From: Bacteroidota bacterium
GTDB lineage: Bacteria > Bacteroidota > Ignavibacteria > Ignavibacteriales > Ignavibacteriaceae
Length of the DNA: 18,008 bases
Assembly (NCBI GenBank): GCA_022567875.1
Contig: JADFGB010000002.1
Span: 1 to 18,008, forward strand
Direction: 5' to 3'
The first letter of the stretch is position 1; each line of letters begins with the position of its first letter. The notes under the pieces were generated by a model. The model did no database searches and was not told where the DNA came from. It worked only from the letters and a program-made list of their open reading frames with translations. Shown in pieces: positions 7,706 through 15,973 of the stretch. The position numbers were made by a program, and so were the translations under genes.

Positions 7706-8671
7706 ATGACTGCAGAACAAAAAGAAATAAAATTAAATAGTGCTAATATGTTAGAAATTTTAGGTGTCAATGATGGCAACTTAAAACAAATTGAAGGAAA
7801 ATTCAGTGCATCAATTACAGTTAGAGGAGATACGGTTTATGTTAACGGAGTAAAAGAAGAGATTGATGTAATTGAAAAAATTTTAAAAGAAATGATTTAT
7901 GTACTTAAAACAAACGGTAAACTTGAATCATCCGATGTGAATATGATTATATCTCTTACTAAAGAAGGTAAAGAAATAATTAACCATAAAGATTCCGAAT
8001 CGATAATTCTGTACACAAGAAACGATATTATAAAAGCTAAAACTTCAGGACAATTACAATACATACAAATAGCTAAAAAAAATGATATCTGTTTTGCTAT
8101 AGGCCCTGCCGGTACAGGCAAGACATATCTAGCAGTAGCTTTAGCTGTTGCAGAACTAAAAAAAGGAACAGTTAAAAAAATAATTCTTGCTCGTCCAGCA
8201 GTTGAAGCCGGTGAAAGTTTAGGATTTTTACCCGGTGATTTTCAAGAAAAAATTGATCCTTACCTCCGTCCTTTGTACGATGCCTTAGATGACATGCTTC
8301 CTTTAGATAAGCTAAAAAGTTATATCGAAAAAACTATTATTGAAATAGTACCACTTGCCTATATGAGGGGCAGAACATTAAATAATGCTTTCGTTATTCT
8401 TGATGAAGCACAGAACGCTACAGATATTCAAATGAAAATGTTTTTAACAAGGCTCGGTGCTAATTCAAAGGCAATAATTACAGGTGATATAACCCAGATT
8501 GATCTTCCTAATAAAAGTTTAAGCGGGCTTGTTCAGGCAAAAGAATTATTGAGTCACATTGACGGAATAGGTTTTGCTTATCTTGACAGAAGTGATATTG
8601 TGAGGCACAAATTGGTTAAAGATATTATTGATGCTTATGAAAAATTTAATAAAACAAATGGAAAGAACTAA
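7706..8671 (+). CDS. phoH: PhoH-like ATPase (YbeZ type)
   Basis: 321-residue P-loop ATPase of the PhoH/YbeZ family, cytoplasmic, associated in other bacteria with RNA metabolism and with the YbeY endoribonuclease. Residues about 15-65 look like the KH-type RNA-binding segment typical of YbeZ. Walker A is GPAGTGKT at 133-140 and Walker B is FVILDEAQN at 229-237; the family segments LARPAVEAGESLGFLPGD and GDITQIDLP are present. Length is normal for the family. There is no Shine-Dalgarno before the ATG (AATAAAACA precedes). The usual neighbour ybeY is not next to it here; mazG converges from the other side, only four bases after the phoH stop. A terminator just upstream separates it from the LysM unit. 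Confidence 0.95.
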   Translation: MTAEQKEIKLNSANMLEILGVNDGNLKQIEGKFSASITVRGDTVYVNGVKEEIDVIEKILKEMIYVLKTNGKLESSDVNMIISLTKEGKEIINHKDSESIILYTRNDIIKAKTSGQLQYIQIAKKNDICFAIGPAGTGKTYLAVALAVAELKKGTVKKIILARPAVEAGESLGFLPGDFQEKIDPYLRPLYDALDDMLPLDKLKSYIEKTIIEIVPLAYMRGRTLNNAFVILDEAQNATDIQMKMFLTRLGANSKAIITGDITQIDLPNKSLSGLVQAKELLSHIDGIGFAYLDRSDIVRHKLVKDIIDAYEKFNKTNGKN

Positions 8672-8675
8672 CTAT

Positions 8676-9437
8676 TCAAAGTACTTTTTTACTTTTGTTC
8701 CAATAAAAATCCATTTCTTCTAAATTTGACTCACCAATTTTCTTCCCTTTTTCTTTTATACTCTTTTCAACATAGCTAAATCTTTTCACAAATTTATTAT
8801 TGGTTTTTCTTAAGGCATTCTCTGGGTTTACACCTATAAATCTTGCATAGTTTACAATTGAAAATATTACATCTCCAATCTCTTCTTCTATTTCTACAAT
8901 AGATTTATTATTCTCAGCTTCGTGCATTTCGTTTATTTCTTCCTCTACTTTTTTCCAAACATCTTCTTTTCGTTTCCAGTCAAAACCAACTTTTGCAGCT
9001 TTCTCCTGCATCCTGTGTGCTTTCTGTAAAGAAGGTAAATTATCGGGAATACCTTCCAGCACGGATTCTCTTCCTTCATCTAATTTTATCATTTCCCAAT
9101 TACGTTTTACATCGTCAGAGTTATTTACTTTTACATTGCCAAAAACGTGTGGATGTCTGTTTATAAGTTTTTCTTTTATTGAATCAATCACTTCCACTAA
9201 TTTGAATTTATTATCTTCTTCCGCAATTATTGAGTGAAAAACAATATGCAATAACAAATCGCCTAATTCCTTTTTTAATTCTTCATAATCCTTTTTATCA
9301 ATAGCATCAACAACTTCGTAGGCTTCTTCAATTGTGGCAGATTTTATTGAATCATTTGTTTGCTCTCTGTCCCAAGGACATTCTTTCCTAAGTTTTTTAA
9401 CTAGATTAACTAATTCTTCAAATTTACTTTTCAGCAT
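8676..9437 (-). CDS. mazG: Nucleoside triphosphate pyrophosphohydrolase MazG
   Basis: Hydrolyses (d)NTPs to the monophosphate and pyrophosphate, a housekeeping activity that in other bacteria clears aberrant nucleotides and lowers ppGpp. The 253 residues contain two tandem MazG folds, as in the E. coli type. The N-terminal domain has CPWDREQT (20-27), metal ligands EExxE at 37-41 and ExxD at 57-60. The C-terminal domain has its own set (EIEEEIGDVIFSIVNYAR), with KVGFDW between them. The ATG at 9437 has AGGA ten bases upstream, a little far but acceptable. It is transcribed away from ridA and toward phoH, with only four bases between the two stops, so no dedicated terminator fits between them. 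It looks complete and ordinary. Confidence 0.95.
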   Translation of the reverse strand: MLKSKFEELVNLVKKLRKECPWDREQTNDSIKSATIEEAYEVVDAIDKKDYEELKKELGDLLLHIVFHSIIAEEDNKFKLVEVIDSIKEKLINRHPHVFGNVKVNNSDDVKRNWEMIKLDEGRESVLEGIPDNLPSLQKAHRMQEKAAKVGFDWKRKEDVWKKVEEEINEMHEAENNKSIVEIEEEIGDVIFSIVNYARFIGVNPENALRKTNNKFVKRFSYVEKSIKEKGKKIGESNLEEMDFYWNKSKKVL

Positions 9438-9477
9438 ATTATTAAATTCCTAAATTGTACCGAGATAAAATATTATT

Positions 9478-9506
9478 TTAATAATCTAAAATAATAAATA
9501 TATATT
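9478..9506 (+). promoter_or_regulatory. Possible ridA promoter
   Basis: TTAATA at 9478-9483 and TATATT at 9501-9506 are 17 bases apart, with TATATTTG (9501-9508) also fitting the Bacteroidetes-type -7 element TAnnTTTG. The start would be near 9513, only a few bases before the AGGAG ribosome site at 9517. The -35 match is weak and the region very AT-rich. Confidence 0.27.
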
Positions 9507-9526
9507 TGGTGAAAACAGGAGAAGTT

Positions 9527-9985
9527 ATGATTGAAGATAAAATAAAAGAACTTGGATTTGAATTACCTGAACCCGCTAAGCCAATGGCCGCATATTTACC
9601 GTCGGTGCAAACCGGCAATCTTATTTTTACGGCAGGACAAATACCAATTGTAAATGGAGAATTAAAATATAAAGGGAAAGTAGGATTTATTTTAACTCTT
9701 GAAGAAGCACAAAAGGCAGCACAAATTTGTGTGTTAAATTGTTTGGGTGTCATCAAAAATATTATAGGTTCGTTAGAGAATATTGAACAGATTGTAAAAT
9801 TAACAGTATTTGTAAACAGCGCTGATAATTTTACCTTACAGCATCTTGTTGCAAACGGTGCCTCAGAATTACTTGGAGAAATATTTGGTGATAGAGGAAA
9901 ACACGCAAGAAGTGCAGTAGGCGTTAATGAATTACCTGGGGATTCTGCAGTAGAAATAGAAATGATTTGCAGAGTAAAAGATTAG
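9527..9985 (+). CDS. RidA family (YjgF/YER057c/UK114) enamine/imine deaminase-like protein
   Basis: 152 residues. Members hydrolyse reactive enamine/imine intermediates such as 2-aminoacrylate released by pyridoxal-phosphate enzymes. Key features are TGNLIFTAGQIP (29-40), VKLTVFVNSADNF (90-102), and the signature ARSAVGVNELPGDSAVEIE, in which Arg128 corresponds to the substrate-binding arginine of RidA. At about 150 residues it belongs to the longer Rid subgroup rather than the 128-residue archetype, so its exact substrate is not certain. The start is ATG 9527, decided by AGGAG at 9517-9521; a TTG at 9506 would add seven residues and lacks a ribosome site. It converges on trpA with overlapping stop codons. 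TrpB is a known source of aminoacrylate, so the position beside trpBA may be meaningful. Confidence 0.88.
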   Translation: MIEDKIKELGFELPEPAKPMAAYLPSVQTGNLIFTAGQIPIVNGELKYKGKVGFILTLEEAQKAAQICVLNCLGVIKNIIGSLENIEQIVKLTVFVNSADNFTLQHLVANGASELLGEIFGDRGKHARSAVGVNELPGDSAVEIEMICRVKD

Positions 9986-10773
9986 TTAATATTGAAAAGC
10001 GAATTTTTTAATTCTCTGACTAAATTTAATGTTTTCTGATAGGGTGATTTTTCTTTAAATAATGATTTGATTATAGCACTGCCTACAATAATACCATCGC
10101 AAAAAGGTAAAACTTTTTTTGCATCGTTCGGACTTGAGATACCAAAACCAACTAAAGTTTTATTTTTTGTTATTGTGTTTTTTATAGTTTCCAAGTAATT
10201 TTCATTTATTTCTTTATCAGAATTTATCCCTGTTATTCCGTTGATGCTTACACAATAAACAAAACCCGAAGATTCTCCATCAATCATTTTTATTCTGTTC
10301 ACAGGTGTTGTAGGAGCAACAAGAGAAATAATATCCAAATTATTGAAATGATTTTTATAAAAAACTTTCTGTTCGTTAACCGGGATGTCCGGAATAATTA
10401 AACCGTTAACCCCGGATTTAAATGAATCTTTTGCAAATCTTTCTATTCCATAAGCCAATATTGGGTTTGCATAGCCCATAAGGATAATTGGTTTTGTAGA
10501 AAATTTTCTTATTTCTTGTACATAATCAAAAGTTAAAGAAATATTTATTCCTTTCTTTAATGCAAGTTGGGAAGATTTTTGAATTACACTTCCATCAGCA
10601 ATAGGGTCACTGAAAGGGATTCCTATTTCTAGTATATCCGCGCCGGCATTAAAGATATTTAAAGCCAATTCCGTAAAATTTATTTTATTAGGAAATCCGC
10701 TTGTTAAAAAAACAGAAAGGACTTTATCTCCTTTATCGTTTATAGCTTTTATTTTATTTTTTATTATTGACAT
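9982..10773 (-). CDS. trpA: Tryptophan synthase alpha subunit
   Basis: Cleaves indole-3-glycerol phosphate to indole and glyceraldehyde 3-phosphate, passing indole to TrpB through the alpha2beta2 tunnel. The 263 residues have the catalytic pair Glu49 and Asp60 (DILEIGIPFSDPIADG), the same numbers as in the enteric enzyme, and the phosphate-binding GFGISSP and VGSAI segments. The start is the ATG at 10773, one base after the trpB stop; an upstream ATG at 10815 would add 14 residues inside trpB and can be dismissed. It is the last gene of the operon. Its TAA overlaps the TAG of the convergent ridA gene, so there is no intergenic terminator. Confidence 0.96.
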   Translation of the reverse strand: MSIIKNKIKAINDKGDKVLSVFLTSGFPNKINFTELALNIFNAGADILEIGIPFSDPIADGSVIQKSSQLALKKGINISLTFDYVQEIRKFSTKPIILMGYANPILAYGIERFAKDSFKSGVNGLIIPDIPVNEQKVFYKNHFNNLDIISLVAPTTPVNRIKMIDGESSGFVYCVSINGITGINSDKEINENYLETIKNTITKNKTLVGFGISSPNDAKKVLPFCDGIIVGSAIIKSLFKEKSPYQKTLNLVRELKNSLFNIN

Positions 10774-10774
10774 T

Positions 10775-11971
10775 TTATACGAATAGATTTTTATAAGTTT
10801 CCATATCTTTATCACCCCTGCCGCTTAAGTTGACGATTATGATTTCATCATTTTTTGTCTTCGGCATTATATATTTGAGATAAGCAATTGCGTGCGCGCT
10901 TTCAAGTGCAGGTATAATACCTTCAGCTTTTGAAAGCATTTTTGCTGCCTTAAGTGCTTCTTCATCCGTAACAGAAAAGTATGAAACTATTTTTTCATCT
11001 TTTAAATAACTATGCTCTGGTCCAACACCCGGATAATCAAGACCGGCAGATATAGAATAAACTTCTTCGACTTGTCCGAATTCATTTTGCAAAAGGTAGG
11101 AACGCATCCCGTGAAAAATACCGTCTTTACCCAGAGTAAGGGTCGCACAATTTTCTTTAAATTCTAGCCCCTTGCCTGCAGCTTCAACACCGATAAGTTC
11201 AACATCATCTTCAATAAAAGGATAAAAAATACCAATGGCGTTACTTCCTCCACCAACGCAGGCAATAATTTTATCGGGATTTTTACCCTCTAATTTATTT
11301 ATCTGCTCTTTAGTTTCTTTCCCAATAATTGATTGAAAATCTCGTACCATCATCGGGTAAGGATGGGGGCCAACAACAGAACCGATTATATAATGAGTGT
11401 TTTCAATATTACTTACCCAATCTCTTATTGCTTCGTTGGCAGCATCTTTTAATGTTTTTGTCCCTGATGTAACTTCAATTATTTCTGCACCCAACATTTT
11501 CATTCTTAATACATTAGGCATTTGTCTTTTAATGTCTTCTTCTCCCATAAATATTGAACAGCGCAAACTGAATTTAGCACAAACAGTTGCTACTGCAACA
11601 CCGTGCTGACCGGCACCGGTCTCAGCAATTATTCTGTCTTTACCCATTCCCTTTGCTACAAGTATTTGTCCGATTGCATTATTGATTTTATGAGCACCGG
11701 TGTGACAAAGATCTTCTCTTTTTAAGTATATTTTTCCGCCATTGTAATGTTTAGTTAAATTTGAAGCAAATGTAAGCGGTGTTGGTCTTCCTGAATATTC
11801 TGTGTTTAATTTTTCAAGTTCTTCTAAAAACGAAATATCGGTTTTAAGTTTATTGTAGTATTCTTCTAATTCCATTAACGGTGTTATTAAAGTTTCGGGG
11901 ACAAACTTACCGCCGTATTTACCAAAGTGTCCTTTAACATCAGGGAGATTATAATTATTTAACACATTCAT
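10775..11971 (-). CDS. trpB: Tryptophan synthase beta subunit
   Basis: Pyridoxal-phosphate enzyme that condenses indole with serine to give tryptophan. The 398 residues match the TrpB1 type that pairs with TrpA. The N-terminus has the conserved [12 protein letters not shown]. The cofactor lysine is Lys95 in [15 protein letters not shown], the catalytic glutamate is in [11 protein letters not shown], and the phosphate-binding loop is VGGGSNAIG. The ATG at 11971 is eight bases after aroF; no strong ribosome site is visible (AAGAAT), so coupling to aroF translation is likely. TrpA follows after one base, consistent with equal production of the two subunits. Confidence 0.98.
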   Translation of the reverse strand: MNVLNNYNLPDVKGHFGKYGGKFVPETLITPLMELEEYYNKLKTDISFLEELEKLNTEYSGRPTPLTFASNLTKHYNGGKIYLKREDLCHTGAHKINNAIGQILVAKGMGKDRIIAETGAGQHGVAVATVCAKFSLRCSIFMGEEDIKRQMPNVLRMKMLGAEIIEVTSGTKTLKDAANEAIRDWVSNIENTHYIIGSVVGPHPYPMMVRDFQSIIGKETKEQINKLEGKNPDKIIACVGGGSNAIGIFYPFIEDDVELIGVEAAGKGLEFKENCATLTLGKDGIFHGMRSYLLQNEFGQVEEVYSISAGLDYPGVGPEHSYLKDEKIVSYFSVTDEEALKAAKMLSKAEGIIPALESAHAIAYLKYIMPKTKNDEIIIVNLSGRGDKDMETYKNLFV

Positions 11972-11979
11972 TACAATTC

Positions 11980-12987
11980 TTAATTTTTAATTATAGGGGT
12001 TAATTCTTTTATTTTAGTATATAATTTTTTAAACCTTTCAAGTGTTAAAGATTGAGCACCGTCTGAAAGTGCTTTATCAGGATGATTATGAACTTCCACA
12101 ATAAGCCCGTCAGCACCACAGGCAATTGCTGCTAAGCTCATAGGTGCAACCTTATCCCAATAACCTGTTCCGTGCGAAGGGTCAACAATTATTGGAAGAT
12201 GAGACAATTTTTTTATTACCGGTACGGAATTTAAATCCAGCGTGTTGCGGGTTGATGTTTCAAAAGTTCTGATTCCCCTTTCGCAAAGTATTACATTATA
12301 ATTACCCTGTGCTAAAATGTATTCCGCACTCATAAGTAAATCTTCAACTGTAGCTGCCATTCCTCTTTTAAGTAAAATTGGTTTGTTAATTTTCCCAACT
12401 TCCTCCAACAATGAATAATTTTGCATGTTCCTTGCACCTATTTGTAAAACATCTGCAACTTCAGAAATAATTGGGATTGTATGTGTATCTTTTACTTCTG
12501 TAACAATAGACATTCCAAACTCTTTTTTAACTTCATCCAAATACTGCAATCCTTTTTCTTTTAATCCTTGAAAAGAATAAGGACTCGTTCTGGGTTTATA
12601 TGCACCTGCTCTAAATAAATTAATACCCATTTCCTTTAATCTTCCTGCAATATCAAATATTTGATCTTTGCTTTCAACGGAACATGGCCCTGCAATTATT
12701 GATATGTTATTACCTCCTATTTTGCTGTCACCAATCTTTATCACTGAATCTTCTTCTTTCATTTCTCGGCTTACAAGCTTGTATTTTTTAGTTACTCTTA
12801 TTACTTCTTCAACGGACTTCATTTTTCTAATTTCCTCTTCGTGTATTAAATTTGTGGGACCAGTTATTCCAATTGCAAGTTTTCTCTCTCCTGGAATTTC
12901 GTGGGGTGTACAATCATATTCTATAATTTTATTTTTGATATTATCAATATCATTTCTTTGAGTATTTAAGTTCATAATTATCAGCAT
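11980..12987 (-). CDS. aroF: 3-deoxy-7-phosphoheptulonate (DAHP) synthase, type I-beta with N-terminal regulatory domain
   Basis: Joins phosphoenolpyruvate and erythrose 4-phosphate, the first committed step of aromatic amino acid synthesis. The 335 residues carry a ferredoxin-like regulatory domain at about 1-72 (ending YKLVSRE) and the TIM-barrel catalytic domain from about 95. Visible active-site parts are AGPCSVES with metal ligand Cys102, [13 protein letters not shown] (129-141), [28 protein letters not shown] and DGLIVEVH. In the Thermotoga relative the N-terminal domain mediates feedback inhibition by tyrosine and phenylalanine; which effector acts here cannot be read from sequence. 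ATG 12987 is supported by AGGAG six bases upstream and by alignment of the N-terminus; the ATG overlaps the trpF stop (ATGCTGA). Its position between trpF and trpB ties precursor supply to tryptophan demand. Confidence 0.95.
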   Translation of the reverse strand: MLIIMNLNTQRNDIDNIKNKIIEYDCTPHEIPGERKLAIGITGPTNLIHEEEIRKMKSVEEVIRVTKKYKLVSREMKEEDSVIKIGDSKIGGNNISIIAGPCSVESKDQIFDIAGRLKEMGINLFRAGAYKPRTSPYSFQGLKEKGLQYLDEVKKEFGMSIVTEVKDTHTIPIISEVADVLQIGARNMQNYSLLEEVGKINKPILLKRGMAATVEDLLMSAEYILAQGNYNVILCERGIRTFETSTRNTLDLNSVPVIKKLSHLPIIVDPSHGTGYWDKVAPMSLAAIACGADGLIVEVHNHPDKALSDGAQSLTLERFKKLYTKIKELTPIIKN

Positions 12988-13601
12988 TTTTCGCTCCTAA
13001 GTGATTTCAAAAGTGAGAAAAAATAGCTCACCTTATTTTTGTCTTTTTTACCCGGACATTCTTCCAATGAAGAAGAAATATCAATAGCTTTGGGATTTAT
13101 ATTATTAATTACAAATTTAATATTGTTTGCAGATATTCCGCCCGATAGTATAATATCATTTTTAATCTTATCCGGTATTTTCATCCAATCAAAACTTTTT
13201 CCTGTTCCACCATAATAATTTGATGAAAAAGAATCGAATAAAAATCTACAATTATTGTATTCACTTAATATCAAGAAATTAAATGTATCAGTAATTCTAA
13301 AACTTTTAATCACAGGTAACAATATTTTATTAACAATTTCCGGTGATTCTTCCCCGTGTAATTGTACGGTGTTTAACTTAATATTTGCTGCCATTTCATT
13401 AATCAATTCGGGTGTTTCATTTACAAACACTCCAACTTTCATAGTAAAAGGTGAAAGCTCACGAATGATTTTAACTGCTTTATCAGGCTCAACATATCTT
13501 TTGCTTTTTTTGTAAAATATAAAACCCAAAGCGTTCGCGCCGTATGCTTCACACATAAGCGCATCTTCCAGATTTGTTATTCCGCAAACTTTAACTTTCA
13601 A
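12981..13601 (-). CDS. trpF: Phosphoribosylanthranilate isomerase
   Basis: Amadori rearrangement of phosphoribosylanthranilate to CdRP, third step after chorismate. The 206 residues begin with the diagnostic KVKVCGITN, with catalytic base Cys6. The general acid is Asp123 in FLFDSFS, followed by GGTGKSFDW; SGGISANNI and the phosphate-binding end DISSSLEECPGKKD complete the barrel. The start codon is TTG at 13601: no ATG or GTG lies upstream before an in-frame stop at 13614-13616, and the first downstream Met is residue 16, beyond the active-site Cys. It overlaps trpC by 11 bases and aroF by seven, so translation is probably coupled. It is a separate protein, not fused to TrpC. Confidence 0.95.
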   Translation of the reverse strand: MKVKVCGITNLEDALMCEAYGANALGFIFYKKSKRYVEPDKAVKIIRELSPFTMKVGVFVNETPELINEMAANIKLNTVQLHGEESPEIVNKILLPVIKSFRITDTFNFLILSEYNNCRFLFDSFSSNYYGGTGKSFDWMKIPDKIKNDIILSGGISANNIKFVINNINPKAIDISSSLEECPGKKDKNKVSYFFSLLKSLRSEKC

Positions 13602-14385
13602 TTTGGCACCATTTCATTAAATCCATTAAACTTTTATTTAAGTTATTGGAAGACATTAAAAAATCACCGACTAAAACAGCATTTACATTTGTTCTTTTTA
13701 TAATTGATAAATCTTCATTTTTTCTAATCCCGCTTTCAGATACTATTAATACATCTTCAGGTAACAATTGCGAGATAGCAACAGTTGTATTTAAGTCCAC
13801 AGAAAAATCCGTGAGGTTTCGATTATTTATTCCGACAAGACTGCTTAAACTAAAATCAATTTTATTGATTTGATTTTCTGAGTGTAATTCTAACAAAACC
13901 TCTAAATCAATTTCATTTGCTGAACAAATTAATTCATTGATTTGAGCTTTTGAGAGAGCTTCACAAATAAGAAGAATTACATCCGCACCAAATGCCTTTG
14001 ATTGATAAACCTGAAAAACATCGGTTATAAAATCTTTTCTAAGAAGAGGAAGTTTTTTAAATTTTGCAATCTCTTTTAACATATTTATATTACCGCCGAA
14101 AAACACTTCATCTGTTAAAATAGAAACACAGGCAATCTTTGAGTTGAAATATGTTTCAATTATATTTTTATAATCGAATTTTTTATTAATTACTCCTTTA
14201 GATGGACTTTTCTTTTTTAACTCAGCTATTATTGAGATATCTTTTGTGTTCTTTATATTATCAATTAAATTTAAGTTTTCAGAGTTAAATAATTCCATTG
14301 ATTCAAATGAATTGAGAGAAAAATTATTCTTTAAGATTCTAATTTCTTCTTTTTTTTGATCGAGTATTTTATTTAATATGCTCAT
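13591..14385 (-). CDS. trpC: Indole-3-glycerol phosphate synthase
   Basis: Decarboxylating ring closure of CdRP to indole-3-glycerol phosphate. The 264 residues show the family's active site: Glu55 and Lys57 in IIAELKKKSPSKGVI, general acid Lys117 in LRKDFITDVFQVYQ, then AFGADVILLI, VGINNRNLTDFSVDL and SESGIRKNEDL. The ATG at 14385 lies two bases after the trpD stop. No clear ribosome site is visible (TAGATAAAA precedes), suggesting reinitiation after trpD. The protein is stand-alone, unlike the TrpC-TrpF fusion of enterics, and looks complete. Confidence 0.97.
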   Translation of the reverse strand: MSILNKILDQKKEEIRILKNNFSLNSFESMELFNSENLNLIDNIKNTKDISIIAELKKKSPSKGVINKKFDYKNIIETYFNSKIACVSILTDEVFFGGNINMLKEIAKFKKLPLLRKDFITDVFQVYQSKAFGADVILLICEALSKAQINELICSANEIDLEVLLELHSENQINKIDFSLSSLVGINNRNLTDFSVDLNTTVAISQLLPEDVLIVSESGIRKNEDLSIIKRTNVNAVLVGDFLMSSNNLNKSLMDLMKWCQIES

Positions 14386-14387
14386 TT

Positions 14388-15410
14388 TTATCTATTTGTA
14401 CTACAGAATTTTATTAATTCATCTAATTTATTTTTTGCAGAGCCAGTAGTTACCGATTTTTCAGCTGCTTCCTTGCACTGAGTAATATTATCAGAATATT
14501 TTGCACAATATAAAGCTAAAGCAGCATTAGCAGTTACAGTAGTAAAACAGCCGTTTGTGCTAGTACCGTTAAAAATATCTTTAATAATATTTGCGTTTGT
14601 CTCTGCTGTATCACCTTTTAATTCGCTTATATCTACATTATCATAACCAAAAGTTTCATTAGTAATCTGATAATTTTTAATTGTTGAATTTCTGTTGTAT
14701 TCAAAAATTTCGGTCGTTCCATTAAGTAAAATTTCATCATATTTATTATCGCAGCAGAGAAAACATACTCTTTCAAAATTCAAATGGATAGATGCTTGCG
14801 CCATTAATTTTGCTGCATCGTTGCTGAACGTACCAATCATTTGCTTAATTACTCCAGCGGGATTTGTCAAAGGTCCCAGCATATTAAATATTGTTCTAAT
14901 TGCCAATTCTTTTCTTACCTGTGCGGCGTTCTTCATTGCTGGATGATATTGCGGTGCAAACAAAAATGTTATACCAATTTCATCTAAAGCTTTTTCAGAA
15001 ATCTCTTTGGGTAAAGTTATATTTACTCCAAGTTCTTTTAGAACATCAGCACTTCCACTTTTACTTGAAATTGATCTGTTACCATGCTTTGCCACTTTTA
15101 TTCCTGTACCTGCAACAACAAATGCTACAGCTGTGGAAATATTAAATGTACCGGAATTATCACCACCGGTACCACAAACATCAATTGCATCATTCCCATT
15201 TAAATTAAATTCTAAGCATCTTTCTTTCATGACTTTTGCAAATCCTGCTAACTCTTCAGAAGTAACTCCTTTTAATCTCATAGAAGTTAGTATGCCTGCT
15301 AATAATGAATTGTTAACATTTCCGAGCATTATTTCTTCCATCAAATCAGATGATTGACTCAGTGTTAGGTCTTCTTTATCAAGTAATTTTTCAAAAATCT
15401 GATTTATCAT
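14388..15410 (-). CDS. trpD: Anthranilate phosphoribosyltransferase
   Basis: Transfers phosphoribose from PRPP to anthranilate. The 340 residues match the stand-alone TrpD length, with the PRPP loop CGTGGDNSGTFNISTA at 79-94 and KHGNRSISSKSGSADVLKELG from 108 onward, plus the anthranilate-side segment FAPQYHPAMKNAAQVRKELA. ATG 15410 overlaps the trpG stop in the ATGA arrangement, which decides the start; a TTG at 15422 would add four residues and has no ribosome site. GGAG precedes the ATG by only two bases. The gene is not fused to trpG, in contrast to enterics. Confidence 0.97.
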   Translation of the reverse strand: MINQIFEKLLDKEDLTLSQSSDLMEEIMLGNVNNSLLAGILTSMRLKGVTSEELAGFAKVMKERCLEFNLNGNDAIDVCGTGGDNSGTFNISTAVAFVVAGTGIKVAKHGNRSISSKSGSADVLKELGVNITLPKEISEKALDEIGITFLFAPQYHPAMKNAAQVRKELAIRTIFNMLGPLTNPAGVIKQMIGTFSNDAAKLMAQASIHLNFERVCFLCCDNKYDEILLNGTTEIFEYNRNSTIKNYQITNETFGYDNVDISELKGDTAETNANIIKDIFNGTSTNGCFTTVTANAALALYCAKYSDNITQCKEAAEKSVTTGSAKNKLDELIKFCSTNR

Positions 15411-15973
15411 AACTCCAACCAATTTTTTATTATTTTATTTCCTTCGGTTTTCAATATTGATTCCGGATGGAATTGGATGCCTTCTATTGGCAAAAATTTA
15501 TGTCGCAATCCCATAATTGTACCGTCTTCTGTTTCGGAGGATATTTCCAGTTCTGCAGGAAGAGATTTTTTTTCAATAATAAGTGAATGATATCGCGTTG
15601 CTTCAAAATTCGGGGAGACATCTTTAAATATTGTTTTGTTATCGTGTTTAATTTTTGAAGTTTTACCGTGCATTATGTTTTTAGCTTTAATGATTTTTCC
15701 ACCAAATGAATAACCGATTGCTTGGTGACCAAGGCATACTCCAAGTATTGGAATTTTATCGGAAAATCTTTTTATAGTAGAGAGCGTAACTTTAGAGTTT
15801 TCAGGTCTTCCGGGTCCGGGAGAAATTAATATTTTATCGGGAGATATTTTTTGAATTTCATCAGTTGTTATTTCATCATTTCTTTTTACAATTAGTTCGC
15901 AATTATAAATTCCCAGTATTTGAACTAGGTTGTATGTAAATGAATCATAATTGTCAATTACTAATACTTTCAT
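15407..15973 (-). CDS. trpG: Anthranilate synthase component II (glutamine amidotransferase)
   Basis: Supplies ammonia from glutamine to TrpE. The 188 residues form a class I glutamine amidotransferase domain: IDNYDSFTYNLVQ at the N-terminus, ISPGPGRPE (50-58), nucleophile Cys80 in GVCLGHQ, and GIQFHPES with the catalytic His and Glu near the C-terminus. ATG 15973 has a GAGG site six bases upstream and is preferred over the TTG one codon earlier. The start overlaps the last 20 bases of trpE. A pabA-type role in folate synthesis is possible in organisms with a single shared subunit, but the operon context points to tryptophan. Confidence 0.96.
   Translation of the reverse strand: MKVLVIDNYDSFTYNLVQILGIYNCELIVKRNDEITTDEIQKISPDKILISPGPGRPENSKVTLSTIKRFSDKIPILGVCLGHQAIGYSFGGKIIKAKNIMHGKTSKIKHDNKTIFKDVSPNFEATRYHSLIIEKKSLPAELEISSETEDGTIMGLRHKFLPIEGIQFHPESILKTEGNKIIKNWLEL

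Noticed and set aside
8681..8690. Palindrome at the 3' end of mazG as a phoH/mazG terminator
   Set aside because: The short AAGTACTT-type palindrome has little G-C and lies inside mazG's last codons; too weak to call.
9506..9526. ridA start at TTG 9506
   Set aside because: The AGGAG site at 9517-9521 falls inside this extension and points to ATG 9527.
10774..10815. trpA extension from ATG 10815
   Set aside because: The extra 14 residues lie inside trpB and do not resemble TrpA; ATG 10773 puts Glu49 and Asp60 at their usual numbers.
15007..15357. 116-codon open frame on the plus strand
   Set aside because: It is antisense to trpD, whose protein is fully conserved; no ribosome site and no recognisable protein. 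The same holds for other antisense frames across trpE, trpC, trpF, aroF, trpB, guaA and phoH.
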